Shown here piece after piece: positions 1-11,395 of a stretch of DNA of 64,000 nt. The stretch is from Zingiber officinale. Taxonomy: Eukaryota > Streptophyta > Magnoliopsida > Zingiberales > Zingiberaceae. The stretch is taken from the NCBI RefSeq assembly GCF_018446385.1, contig NC_056002.1, positions 11,852,894 through 11,916,893 on the forward strand, in the 5' to 3' direction. The stretch's first letter is position 1; each line of letters opens with the position of its first letter. The translations under genes were made by a program, and so were the position numbers. Under the pieces are notes generated by a model. The model worked only from the letters and a program-made list of their open reading frames with translations. It searched no databases and had not been told where the DNA came from.

Positions 1-170
1 AACCACCTAGGTTGTAACTGTTGGTGCAATATTCCCTAGGTCAAGGTTGACCTGGTTGACTGAGTTTGAATTGGATCAAGCTCGAGTCTTCATGTTTGAG
101 TTTCGATGTTTGACAATACATGTAGACAACACATGAAGATTGCAGGTGTGATTGTTCATGTGGGGAGATT

Positions 171-860
171 GTGAAGGAGAGTCAAGTAGGTCAAGGCTGA
201 TTGGATACTTGACTGGAAAGTCCTGGTGAGTGAAGCTAGGCAGAAGGAAAGTCCTGGTGAGTAAAGTCAGACAGATGGGAAATCCTAGTGAGTGAAGCTA
301 GGTGAAAGTCTCGGTGAGTGAAGTTGGGCAGCTGAAAATCCTGGTGAGTGAACCCAGGTGAAAGACCTAGTGAGTGAAGCTAGGCAGTATGGAAAATCCT
401 GGTAAGTGAAGCCAGGTGAAAGACCTAGTGAGTGAAGCTAGGCAGTATGGAAAGTCCTGGTGAGTGAAACCAGGTAAATGAGAAGTCCTAGTGAGTGAAG
501 CTAGGCAAAAGGAAAATCCTAGTGAGTGAAGCTAGGTGAAAGTCCTGTTGAGTGAAGCCAGCCACAGAAAATCCAGATGGATCAAGGTTGATCGGACATC
601 TGGTGTTGGAAAGACCAAGTAGGTCAAAGGGATTGACCGGATACTTGACACGAGGAAATCCAGATGGGTCAAGGTTGACCGAACATCTGGTGGAAGTCCA
701 AGTGGGTCATGGAGGACCGGACACTTGGCACGAGGAGAAAAGTCCAAGTGGGTCAAAGGGATTGACCAGACACTTGGTGAGAGAGTCCTAACAGGTCGAG
801 GGTGACTGGATGCTAGGCATGATGTACCAACAGGTCATGGTTGACCGGATGTTGGTCTAT
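171..860 (+). repeat. Array of 20-38 bp hairpin units inside the LTR
   Basis: About 190-560 holds units of the form CCTGG-TGAGTGAAG-CCAGG alternating with CCTAG-TGAGTGAAG-CTAGG. About 571-860 holds longer units with an inner GGTCAA/TTGACC stem and a variable outer stem (AGATG/CATCT, AAGTG/CACTT, AAGTA/TACTT, AACA/TGTT). Stem sequence changes between units but both arms change together. This is seen directly in the sequence. Confidence 0.8.
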
Positions 861-889
861 GAGACTTTGGACTTATTTTTAGGCAAAAA

Positions 890-1205
890 CAAGAGCTGGA
901 TCGATCAACCGATCGATTGACTCATGCCCAATTGATCAACTGATCGATTGGGCGAGTCCCTGCGACAAGCCTTCTCCCAATCGATCAGTGGATCGATTGG
1001 GGAGAATCGCCAATCGCACAGAAAGCCTCCCAATCGATCGACCGATCGATTGGGAGCCTCCAATCGATCAACCGATCGATTGGGAGCTGTGATTCTACGC
1101 AATAAGCCCTAGATCGATCAGCTGATCGATCCAGGCGATTCCCAAGAGCACAGAGGCGCTCTGGATCGATCGGCCGATCGATCCAAAGCCTCCCCAATTG
1201 ATTGG
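890..1205 (+). repeat. Cluster of ATCGAT palindromes
   Basis: At least six inverted repeats of about 24-27 bp follow one another, each a GATCGAT core pair around a few central bases. Some have outer arms CCAAT/ATTGG, others TGGAT/ATCCA, so the arms again vary in pairs. The cluster is part of the solo LTR. Confidence 0.75.
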
Positions 1206-1654
1206 GATTTGACCGTTGGTGCAGGATATAGTTGTTGGCGAGCATTTCTCTCGACAGAACTTTCACGGCTCCGATTCTTTCTCAACGCATATCTTCACAA
1301 CGACTCCACAAAGCTCTCACGCCAGATCTCGAAGGTTCTTGGAGGCTTGTGCTGGTGCACGTCCAAGTCAAGAGGCGAGGAAGAATCTAGGGTTAGGGGT
1401 TTTGTGCATATCTTGTAAGCTTTTGCTTGTATTATATTTCCATTCCCTTTCTTCTTGTACTGTGAGCTTGTAGGGCTTCTCCGCCTTCGGTAGTTACCGA
1501 AAAGGAGTGTTTTCATAGTGGAGGGTGCGTGAGTGTGTGGATCCTTGGATTAGTTACCTCTTGTTGAGGTGGATACCAAGTAAATCCGACGAGCACGAGA
1601 TCGTGCCGAGCTATTCACCCCCCCCTCTAGCTACATTTTGGTCCCAACAGTAAC

Positions 1655-1800
1655 CAAGTAAATTATTCTGCCTCTTTTATTTTATAGTTGTTCAATTAAC
1701 CTATTATAATTATGCCATTGCTACTAAACTGAGTTGAGAGATTAGGAAAGGTTTCTTTTTATATTAGATAGGCAATTAACCCCCCACCTCCCTCTTGCCG
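1655..1800 (+). mobile_element. 3' tail of an LTR interrupted by the 19-1649 solo LTR
   Basis: Bases 1-18 plus this stretch resemble the last part of the 13230-14099 LTR family (attgtaaccaagtaaa, later the ccctcttgccg end). The 19-1649 LTR therefore landed in an older LTR whose beginning lies outside the window. Confidence 0.5.
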
Positions 1801-1829
1801 ACTCCGCTACACCAATAGTGTTTATATGA

Positions 1830-2790
1830 AAGCCACAGAGAATGACTACGTCATCTTGTACTTATATATAGATGACATACTTATCAATAGGAGTAATGAT
1901 AAGATAATCAAATTCACTAAAGATATGTTGAACTCAAGATTTGACAAGAAAGATATGAGCCTAGCTGATGTGATTCTAGGAATCTAAATTCTTAGAACAA
2001 CAGAAGAACTTGTTCTTAGCCAGTCTCATATGTAGATAAGATTCTTGAGAAATTTACTAAGGATGATACTGCGTTGGTATGAACACCGATAGATACGAGT
2101 CAACATCTATTGAAACATCGAGATGAAAGTATCTCTTTGATAGAGTACTCTCAAGTGATTACAAGTCTGATGTACCTGATGAGTTATACACGACCAGACT
2201 TAGCCTACATAGTAAGTAAACTGAGTAGATACATGAGTAATCCTGGTATTGAGCACTAGAAAGGGATAATAAGAATACTGAGATACATGAGGTATACTCG
2301 TGAATATAGACTGTACTATATGAGATATCCTACTTTGATCGAAGGATACAGTGATGCGAGTTGGATATGTATTCACTCTTGGAGGTGCAACCATATTCTA
2401 GAAATCTTCTAAGTAAACAGTAATAACTAGATCCATAATGGAATTTGAGTTTGTAACTCTTAACAAATGTGGTGAAGAAACTGAATGACTACGATAATTC
2501 TTAGAAGATATTCTGAGATGGCCAAAACCTATACCGATAATTTACATACATTGAGGTAGTCAATCAGCAATTGATCAAGCACAAAACCATCTGTATAATG
2601 GTAAGTCTAGGCATATACGTCGTAGACATATTACCATTAGACAACTACTCTCAATAGGAGTTATCTCTGTTGACTATGTGAAGTCAAAGGATAACCTAGA
2701 AAATTCATTAACTAAGGGGTTAAACAGAGAGTTAGTTACAAGCTCTTCACGAGGGATGAGTTTGATGTCGTTGAGAAATGTTGGTGCAAA
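1830..2790 (+). mobile_element. Ty1/copia pol relic (RT end and RNase H)
   Basis: Plus-strand translation gives the copia reverse-transcriptase YIDD box near 1865-1885, then KDM-LADVILGI, TRPDLAYIVSKLSRY and, near the end, VDYVKSKDN and LTKGL. The same landmarks occur in the better-kept copia element at 54676-58571, so both belong to related lineages. This copy is an old fossil with many breaks. Gag, protease and integrase are not seen. Confidence 0.8.
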
Positions 2791-3384
2791 GGAAACCTAA
2801 CCTATGCAGACTGAAGATCCCAAGAACTAGACAACCTAATTGTACCAACAAAGTTGTTCACTGTGGGGGAATGACCCAATAAATTAGTGAAGGATGGAGG
2901 TTAAGCATAGACTTTTAATGATCTAAGAAGAGTAATGTGGAATACTCTTAAGAGATATCCTATATGAGAAAGAAGTGGGGCCGCTTCGAAGAGAATTAGA
3001 GGTACAATTCTTAGAACTTCTCACAGAACCAGACGTGTTCATGGCTAAGAACGAACACACTCATAAAAATTGAGTTATATCAAGGAGAGTCTTGGGTGAG
3101 ATATGTCAATGCTTATATAGATGGAAGAACAGTTCAAGGATATCACGTCTACTGTCAGTTAGTAAGCAAACAGATCTTCCTAAGGAAATGTTCAAAGGGT
3201 AAAACCTACTTATCCTATACTGTAATCAACCGCTTAATGCTATCACATACCCTATTTTTATTCATATGGGGGATTGTTGGATATATGTGAATGGAGAAAA
3301 GGTAGAAGACGCATGAAGCTCCATTGTGAATGAGACTTTAGTCCCACATTGAAAGTTTCAATACATATTAGTTGGTTTATATTG

Positions 3385-4326
3385 TTTCTGTTAGTACATT
3401 GTGGTAGTTTTGATGTGATCAACTAAGTCATGTTAGATCTTGTTAGTATTTAATCTTTGTGTCTAAGTGTGTAAGAGCTTAGGATCACAGGAAGTCGAGC
3501 GAGAGACGCGGCTAGCGAGAAGGACGACATGAGAGAGAGTCGACGGGCTCTATACGTCTTGAGGGATGAGGTGCTACGGAAGAGTACACTGGCGGACAAG
3601 AAGGATGCGCGTGGTGATCCGAGGGACGAGAAGCTGGGAGGAAGACTGCTCGAGGAGAAAGCTGGAAAATGTGTTCGGGTGAGCCCTATTCTGGTTGGCC
3701 AAAATCATCCAAGCGAGCAGAGTAGCGAAAGAGCCAAAGGAGAAGTTTGGTGCTCAGTAGTAGTTGTTGGAGGCACCTTCAATGGATTAAAGGCGTCCTC
3801 ACAACCTTCTAGTGGAAGGCACCTTTAGTCGCTTGAAGGTGCCTTTAACACTTCATGGAAGCCGCCTTCAATCACTTGAAGGCACCTTTAACTGGGCAAA
3901 TTTTTCCATTGGCAAAGGATAAAATTTTATCCCTTGTTGCCTCATTGGAGGTGTCTTTCATCGTGTTGGAGGCGCCTTCCAGCCTAGGATAAGATTTTCC
4001 AAGGGCTATAAAAAGACCCCTGGACCTAGGAAATGAAAAACAACACTTGTAACTAAATCTTCTTAAGTTCTGTTCTGTAATTGAGTGTGTTAACTGATGT
4101 AAAGAGGCTTCTCTGCCTGAAGGAGAGTTTAGTGCGCTTCTAGCTTTCTTGGATTAACAACCTTCCCGGTTGTAATCAAATAACCCTTTTGCGTCTCTTA
4201 TTTTTTTAGTCATTTATTTTGTTTATGCAAGTGTTGATTGTTTTTAATCTATAAAGATCGAGAAAGGTTCATTTAAATTTTACAAGGATATTCACTCTCC
4301 TCTAGTCGACCGTTTAGGGTCCATCA
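3385..4326 (+). mobile_element. Solo LTR, same family as 13230-14099
   Basis: Shares with the 13230 LTR the landmarks TTTTGATGTGATCAA, GTGTCTAAGTGTG, CACAGGAAGTCGAGCG and the GAGAAAGGTTC tail. Flanked by TATTG at 3380-3384 and 4327-4331. The interrupted copia LTR reads continuously across one copy of TATTG, as the related LTR near 39910 confirms. The TG start is ambiguous by four bases. Confidence 0.75.
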
Positions 4327-4999
4327 TATTGATATGCATTGATGATGTGAACAAATGCATGGGGAGATGCTCTCTCTCACACGTGGGTGCACAGGGGGGG
4401 GTGAAAATCCAAAGCCCGGATTGCACTGAACCAAGTTGACTTGTGTATGAGCACCACCTATGCGTGCTAAATACTGGACTTATCAAGGAAAAATTTACAC
4501 AAGTGGAACAACCAATATTTTGCTACATAAACTTGTTGCTGCTTATTTAAGGGTGTAACGGATGCATTAAATTAAAGATTAATACAGCCGAGTGAAATGT
4601 TAGCGTTTCACAACTAGCGAATAATGATCATTAAACTATCAATAATGTTGCTCATTAGTCTGAATTCCTATATAAGGAGGCTACGACCACAGACAAAAGG
4701 TTACATGCTCAAAAAGTTGAATCTCTCCACCTATGTTCCCCTTCTCTTCTGTCGTGCATCTTTTGCCGACGGAGTGCAGTGCCCGTGATAGCAGTCAGAT
4801 ACCTCTCAGTTCGCCGTGACCATCAGTGCTTGTAGGAATCATGGTTCACCGTTGTATCCTAGAAAACAGACGACCTAAGAAAACCTCGAAGCACAATCTG
4901 AGGTAGGGTGAATCTGTTTCAAAGAAATTGCGACCCTCATAGGCCTCGGTCCATCCGCCCACTTGAATTCTACGTTTGCTTCCGCAAACTCGATCAGAC

Positions 5000-5430
5000 T
5001 TTGCGTTCACTCGGCCCTCTGCTCGTTTGGCCTCTTCTTCACTCGACTACACACCTATCCGGTCGTAGCTCGCTCAACCCCTTCTTCGCTCTGCTGCTCG
5101 CCCGTTCTGCCTCAGCTCGCTCCCTTAGTTTGCTCAATTACTCGCCCAGTTCGCTCGGTTGCTTGTTCGGATCACTCACTTGGCTACTAGGTCACTCGGT
5201 CTACGACTCACCCATTCGGCCGTTCACTCGCTCGGCCTCTCTACTCGCCCGACCTCTTCTTCGCTCGGCTACACGCCTGTCCGCCCGCAACTCACTCGAC
5301 CTCTTCTTCGCTCAGTTGCACGCCTATCCGGTCGCAGCTCGCTCGACCCCTTCTTCGCTAGGCTGCTCGCCTGTTCGGCCTCAGCTCGCTTGGTTAGTTC
5401 GCTAGGTCGCTCGCTCAGGTCATCTCGATA
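5000..5430 (+). repeat. C/T-rich imperfect repeats
   Basis: Units built on CTCGCTCGACCCCTTCTTCGCT recur (about 5031, 5250 and 5301), each roughly 80-95 bp and strongly C+T biased. Long open frames here are by-products of the repeat and the bias, not genes. Confidence 0.6.
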
Positions 5431-5508
5431 AATAAGTTGAATTTAATTTGGTGTATTTAAATTCAGCTAATTTTCAAAATCTCCGATAACAGATTGTTTT
5501 GTCCAACA

Positions 5509-7411
5509 ATCCTTAATATGCCTTTCTTTCTAACAATTGTAGCGTCAAATCTTTCATTTATTCCTTGGATTTTCTTGAGTCTGCATCTCTTTAAATTTGT
5601 TATATATATATTTTTTTAAAACTTTCTTACCATAAATGCTTGTTGATCTTTGTCAAGGGATGACTCTGACTTGGGTTTGTCCTTCTTTTTGGCTTAGTGC
5701 CGAGTTATAGCTTATCTCTGCTTCTTTTATCATTCATGTACATCTAGATTTATGTTTCGAAAGTTGTAAGAAGTTCTTCTAAGTTACTTACCTCAAATCC
5801 TTAGAGATGTAATAAACATCTACTAAAGTCGACACTCCATTGTTCTCGATAAGGTGTTGAGCGCGTATCGAATTGCGTCTCAATTTGTTACCTTTTCTTC
5901 GAGGTAGTTGAGTTTGGTGATTAGTTCCTTGATCTTCACTTAGAGTTGGGCCACCTTATCTCCCTTGTTCATCTGAAGATTTGTTAGTTGATTTATGAGG
6001 ATGTCCCTTCTCCCTAGCTTTGCTTCCAAGGTATCTTCATGTAACTCCAGACATTTCTCCCAAAGTTCTTTGACTAAGGTGTAGCTTCTGACATGGTTAA
6101 CCTCTTGAGGTGGCAGAGCACTAAGCAGATGGAAATTTGTCTTTTCGTTTGCCACGGAGTCACTCTGTTCTTTCTTGTTCCAGAGTTGTTCTTCCTTCAC
6201 CTCTCCATGCTAATATTTGGGTTCTATAAAGCTATATTTAATAGTTAATAATATTTCAAAATCCATTTTTTAAAATACTTTCATCTTTTTCTTTCAAATC
6301 GCGAAGTCTCCCTCGAACTTCTGTGGATAGATATTAGCTCTAACCATTTCTTGTGCTTTAGATGACGGTTAATCCTTTTGAAGTAACATGGCTCTGATAC
6401 CAATTGTTGGTCTCGTGTGGCCGACAAGAGGGGGTGAATTGTCTGAAATTATAAAAATACCCTTCTAAAAAACTTTCGACTTAAGTTAGACAAGTACTTA
6501 ATTAAATTAAAATGAAATAAAAAGAAAATACAAGATGATTGGATTTACTTAGTTTGTAATTAGAAGATTGCTACTACAAGACAATAAAAGTTCACTACTA
6601 TCTCCTTCTATGAGCGAATCCACGGAGGCGGAGAAGCCTCGTACACGCGTTGAAGAACAGAAAAGAAAGTACAGAATGTGAAAATAAAAGTACAGAAAAT
6701 GTTGTCGAGTCTTATTCCAAATGAAGAAGATTAGGCTTATATTTATAGCCCACCGGTCGAAAATAGCTAGCTATTTGCCGATGTGGCACTTGGAGCGCCT
6801 AGAGCCGATCCGGGCGCCCCCAGCGGTGCATCTCATTTGCTCACAACGGCTATACAATGGTTTGAGAATAAAACTTTATCCTCGCGCGGGGCTCTTGGAG
6901 TGTTGCTGATGTAGATATATGAAGTCATCCGCAACAACAGCTCACCGAGGCACCCCTGCAGTGCCAAGGGGTCTGGGAGCCCAGACCCACTTCGGGCGCT
7001 TGGAGTCTAGGCAGCTGGACTTGGTCCATGAGCCTGGATAAGGTCAACTCAACGTTGACTTTGTTCGACTTTGGTTCTAGTTGCTTGGGTGATTCTTCGA
7101 CCATCAAGAGTTGAGCTCACCTGAACTCAACTCCGGTCTTGTCCTTAAGCAGTCTTCTGCTCCGGTTTCTCTTTCCTCGGGAGCGTCGCGTGCAACCTTC
7201 TCACTCTACCGGTGTACTCTTCCGTAGTTTTTCGTTCCTCAGATGCACAGAGTCTGTTGATTCGATTCCCGTGTCATCCTTTTTGTCCGCCGCGTCTCTC
7301 GCTTGTCTTCTTGTGTTCCTAAATTTTTGCACACTTAGACACAAAGATCAAAATACAACAGGACTTAACTTGACTTGATTGACCGCATCAAACCAATCCG
7401 GGATGCTTACA
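5509..7411 (-). mobile_element. Minus-strand Ty1/copia fragment: 5' LTR, primer site, gag
   Basis: On the minus strand the LTR runs from 7411 (TGTAAGCATCCC) to 6405 (ends CCAACA) and resembles the 13230 family. Directly after it comes TGGTATCAGAGC (about 6391-6402), the initiator-methionine tRNA primer site. A UBN2-type gag stretch follows (about 6200-5940: LLSALPPQEV, ELWEKCLELHE, KLGRRDILINQL) and decays toward 5509. Protease, integrase and RT are absent, so this is a truncated fossil. Confidence 0.75.
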
Positions 7412-9700
7412 ACTTGCTGCTGGAGTTCTCGAGCGTCGTCCTTATGTTGCACTACTATATGGGCCCGACACACCCTTACTAAGTTCAATTTATGAGTCTG
7501 TGATATTAATTTATATGTATTCATATATTATATTACGTGTATAATGTGTATGCACGGTGACTAATACGAAGAGGTTATTGAATAATTATCAATTTCTAAA
7601 AAAATAGTTACTATAATTTTTTTTAAATGTGCAAGTCACAACTGGCTTTAAGCCCGTCATTTCCATCCAACCCAACCCAGGACTAAGTCAGACCAAGGCC
7701 AGCATAGCCCATCCACAATAAAGCTAATCATATCAGATCAAGCCTGCCTGACCGCTTTGCTACCTATCCAATGTAAGCGTCACACATCTCAGCCACCGCG
7801 GCCCCACAGACGTGCATATCCTCGCCCTGTTTAAATTTCAGGAGAGTAGGCCAGCCTCCTCAATTAAGTCTGCCCAAATAGCTTAATGCCTTAATGCCTA
7901 GAGACACGATTGATTGTTCGAAAGTCCAAAGTATCACTGCATTTCGTTTCAACTCAGTTTGCGTTTACCGGTGTATTCCGCTGCACAGGAAACTCATTAA
8001 TTGCGTACAAAGCAGGTAGCCATCACTTTCCGTTCCGCTCTTCTCTTCGTCGACGTTAATCGACCCGTCTATCAAGTTCGACCCGGTCGAGCCTTTAATT
8101 TCCAGTGATTTAAAATCTGAACGGATTCGAGATCTGCCAGGATCAACCGCGAGGGCAGAATTAAAACGCCCGAGCTGGAGCGTTGACCGACGTAAATTAA
8201 GCCGTCGATTTAGCCGAATGAATTGGTGTTCTTAATAACGTGTCAAGGTCTTCACTCAGCACGTCCCCGTCACGAAGTCGATGGGCAACCACCTTGCGGA
8301 TCCACCACCACCACCAATCTATGCACACGCCACCACAGAGATCTTTAATTAGGTGAGTAGGGTATGGCTTCTGGCCTCGACGTGCTTTGCTGCGCCCGCC
8401 CGAACCACTTAAGACAGGTTATTTGTCGGTCACAGAATAAACTTTTAGTTAGTTTTAAAGTATAATTAAAGATAAATAAATAAATTCAAAATGTTTAGAA
8501 AAAATATTGAATCAGATAATATTAAATTTAGGATGATCAATTGATTCTATAAAATTTTTCATGTCACGATCAACAACTTAAAAGATTAGCATCCCCGTGA
8601 TCCGTAATATTTAGAGGAGGAAAAAGCGGATAATCGTTAAAGTCAGTTTCATTCTGTTTTAAAAAAAGACACTTTGATCACATTTATGTGTATTTTTGAA
8701 GTGTATACAATTAATACGCTCATGAAAATCACATCGAGGCCGCCATGCTTTTACTCTTAGTGAAAATATGCATTAATACCCTTGTACTAGTTAATATTGC
8801 AGACGAGTATAATTGTGCTCTTAGTAGTTAATTTTGAATAATGAAAGATCATTAGGTGCTTTTGAAAAACACTTTGGTAGCTCGAATTCAAGGCTTAACG
8901 CTCGTATTCATTAATGGATGACTTTATAACTCCACTTGGATTGGGAAAGTAAGCGACTAAAATTAAAACACATTCATTAATGATGGATGTTCACTGGAAT
9001 GGAATCTAATAAAAATGACTAATAAATCCTTTGTTTGAGAGGAGGTGATGTAAGGAGGGCTGTCTGTGTAGTGCCCAAACGTGACTCAAATTGGGTGAAC
9101 GCCACTGACCCCGGATGGGTCCCATTGATATCTTTGAATTAATTTGAGGCACTGCCTGTACAAAATGATCGAATTATCCGAAAATGAGAAGGGGAACTCC
9201 AGAGAATAGAACCGTTGACTAATAAATAAGACGTTGGATTATACTTATTTATAAAGTTTTCTATAAGATGAGAATCACTTAACGCCTAACAGGAAAGAGA
9301 AGGAGATTAGGTCTTAGAGGTGGGACCAAACGTGGTTTGAAAGGAGGTGAGAGAAGGGCATGGAAGTGAAGGGGAACTACAAGTCTTACTTGAAAGGGAA
9401 TGAACTAAAGCAAAGAAAGAAAGGAAGGGTAGATTTTAATTTTCCTTATCTATAAGACTTAAATTAAGTATTTTTATTACTCAAATTTCTATCCAAACCA
9501 ATGGAAGTGAAACAATATGTTTAATTGTCATGCTCAGCGAATCTACTTAATTATAATCATGCTTTTTATAGGAAAATAGTACTTAAAATATTTATCTTAT
9601 TTGAGATTCAAAATTTGATATTCTTTATTATTTATACTACAAAGGGTTAAATAATTTTGTTTAAAATAAAATAAAATAAAATTAAATGATTTATTTTCTT
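7412..9700. other. Intergenic DNA upstream of the RING gene
   Basis: About 2.3 kb with no convincing gene, RNA or terminal-repeat element. Composition is mixed with AT-rich parts from about 8420 onward. It probably contains the promoter of the gene at 9748, but no specific motif beyond the TATA box below can be supported. Confidence 0.5.
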
Positions 9701-9705
9701 TTGGA

Positions 9706-9713
9706 TATAAATA
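9706..9713 (+). promoter_or_regulatory. TATA-box candidate of the RING-H2 gene
   Basis: TATAAATA lies 42 bp before the start codon, implying a very short leader if used. Position and sequence fit a plant TATA box; use is inferred. Confidence 0.4.
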
Positions 9714-9747
9714 CTCTTCTTTTGACTATGATGCTCGTTAATCAACC

Positions 9748-10236
9748 ATGGAATTCATTCTCGCATGCTTTCTTATCTCTTTCCTCTCGATTCACTTCTC
9801 CGACCTCCTATACCTCTCAGTCAACACGCTTCTTCTACGGCTGGTGGCGGCGCTCATCGAGCAGCACGCGTGGCCGCCGGGCTCTCTGTTTTCCGGCGAC
9901 GGGCCCGGCCACCACCGCCACGATGCTAAGGCTTCTGGCGACGGAGATCGGGTCCAGTGGGACGCTCGTGGCGGCAAGAGTTACCTGGGGGTGACTCGGT
10001 ACGAGGCGCCGTCGCCGGTGGTGTGCGTGTTCTGCTTGTCGGACATCGAGGAGGGGGAGGAGGTGCGGGAGCTGCGGTGCGAGCACCTCTTCCACAGGCG
10101 GTGCCTGGACCCCTGGCTCGTCCTCCGGCGGTCCACGTGTCCCCTCTGCCGGGACGCCTTGCTGGATGCGGAGGAGGAGGAGGCCGACGATGCGGCCATG
10201 GATTGGCTCGCTTATGTTCCGGTGTGGGCGTGGTGA
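9748..10236 (+). CDS. Small RING-H2 finger protein with N-terminal membrane segment (XERICO/BRH1-like)
   Basis: A single-exon 162-residue protein. Residues 1-35 are hydrophobic and fit a membrane anchor. The RING-H2 domain spans about 93-134 with ligands C93, C96, C111, H113, H116, C119, C131 and C134 in the canonical spacing and a conserved DPW after the sixth ligand. The C-terminus has an acidic run and ends VPVWAW. Small plant proteins of this build (XERICO, BRH1, RHA types) are E3 ubiquitin ligases of stress and hormone responses; which one this is cannot be said. The start AACCATGG is a strong context and begins the hydrophobic segment. The coding region is much more GC-rich than its flanks, as in many monocot genes. 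It has no retained neighbours in a common pathway. Confidence 0.85.
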   Translation: MEFILACFLISFLSIHFSDLLYLSVNTLLLRLVAALIEQHAWPPGSLFSGDGPGHHRHDAKASGDGDRVQWDARGGKSYLGVTRYEAPSPVVCVFCLSDIEEGEEVRELRCEHLFHRRCLDPWLVLRRSTCPLCRDALLDAEEEEADDAAMDWLAYVPVWAW

Positions 10237-10340
10237 TTTTTTTTTCTTTTTCATCCTTTTATTTTCCATTTTTGTACATTAAGGAAGGTGACGCTGCAAA
10301 ATTTATTTGCACTGGAGGATAATATTTTTCTTTTCTATTA

Positions 10341-10346
10341 AATAAA
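10341..10346 (+). terminator. Polyadenylation signal candidate (AATAAA)
   Basis: AATAAA lies about 105 bp after the RING stop codon in AT-rich DNA, a usual distance for a plant 3' UTR. Confidence 0.4.
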
Positions 10347-10730
10347 GGGTCGATTTGCATATATTGAGGTAATTTTTTTTTAAACTCTTAATTATTCATA
10401 TTGTTATTAAAAATACTTCTCTTTAAAAAAACACTAAAATAACATTTTATTTATAATTTGATATTTGAATTATTATTATTATGTCCACTGTAAAATTGTC
10501 TTAAATTAGATTTCATCATAATTAAATTAAAGATTTTCCGAAATCGAGCAATTTTGATATGGCTACTTCATCTTTGAGACACTTGTTTTTTCATGGAGCA
10601 TAGAGAAATGATCGTTATCTTTTTATTCTCACTTGTGCTCCTTCTCCTTAACAAGTTCGATCGATCATCAAATCTCCATCAGATCCAACAGCCTAAAACA
10701 TTAAGGGTGCGTTTGGTTCAAGTCATCATG

Positions 10731-10779
10731 TATAACCTTGGTTATGTGATTACCAGGTAATCACATAACCAAGGTTATA
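10731..10779. repeat. Perfect 24-bp inverted repeat with 1-bp loop
   Basis: Bases 10731-10754 (starting TATAACCTTGG) and 10756-10779 are exact reverse complements around one A. A shorter form (GATAACCTTGG/CCAAGGTTATC) recurs at 17838-17867 near the right end, so this is a subterminal feature of the outer element. Confidence 0.9.
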
Positions 10780-10909
10780 GGGAATAAAACATAATCAAAT
10801 GTTGTTTGGTTCAACTTAGGTAATGTAACAAAAACTTATTTGTTTGAAGGTTTTAATGAATACCTTAGTTTAATATTTTACCGTATTACCCTAAGTTATA
10901 AAACCAACT

Positions 10910-11395
10910 ATACAATATATTATTATTATTATTATTATTTATTATTATTAATATTTATTTATTTATTTATTAATATTTTTTTACTTTTCTTTTTCCTGTA
11001 TATTTTTTTTTTACTTTTTATGTGTTTTTTTTATTTTTTAATGTTTTTATATTTTTATATTATTTATATTTATATTTTTTTTTTATTTTTTTACATTTTT
11101 TAAATTTTAATTTTTATTTATTTATTTTATTTTTTTTTTAAATTTTTAATCTTTTTTTTTAAATTTTTTTAAATTTTTTTAAAATTTTTAAATTTTAAAA
11201 TTTTTATAAAATTTTTTTTATTTTTTTAAATTTTTTAACATTTTTTAAATTTTTATTTTTTATTTTTAAATTTTAAATTTTAAATTTTTTATTTTTAAAA
11301 CATTTTTTTATTTTTTTTACATTTTTTAATATTTTTTTACATTTTTTCTCTTTTTTTTATGTTTTTTCTTATCGGAGGGTATTTTTGGTAAAAAA
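10910..11395. repeat. T-rich low-complexity tract
   Basis: Nearly 500 bp of T runs and ATT/TTTA repeats inside the outer PIF-type element. Open frames here consist of Phe, Tyr, Leu and Ile only and are not genes. Confidence 0.9.

Larger units (their letters stand above)
19..1649 (+). mobile_element. Solo LTR (SIRE-like Ty1/copia type)
   Basis: The segment begins TGTTGGTGCAAT and ends GGTCCCAACA, and is flanked on both sides by the 5-bp duplication GTAAC (14-18 and 1650-1654). No internal coding region lies between, so it reads as a solo LTR of about 1.6 kb. Its body is built of short hairpin units (about 170-860) and ATCGAT palindromes (about 890-1205), followed by a pyrimidine-rich end. A relative with a primer-binding-like site after it lies at 29710-31368, which supports the LTR call. 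The lineage is inferred from LTR length and from UBN2-type gag remnants next to relatives. Confidence 0.8.
3275..5508 (+). mobile_element. 3' LTR of the copia relic, split by a solo LTR
   Basis: A purine tract (tatgggggat) is followed by TGTTGGATATATGTG, the usual boundary before a 3' LTR. The sequence resumes after the nested LTR at 4327 and includes a TATA-like CTATATAAGG near 4670. The right boundary (GTCCAACA near 5508) is a guess. A related LTR start lies at 39822. Confidence 0.55.

Noticed and set aside
4908-5431. Three overlapping open frames of 75-165 residues rich in Ser, Leu, Arg
   Set aside because: They come from C/T-rich imperfect repeats open in several frames at once; no domain is recognisable.
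10840-11103. Open frame of 87 residues, almost only Tyr, Phe, Ile and Leu
   Set aside because: It is the T-rich low-complexity tract of a MITE-like element.
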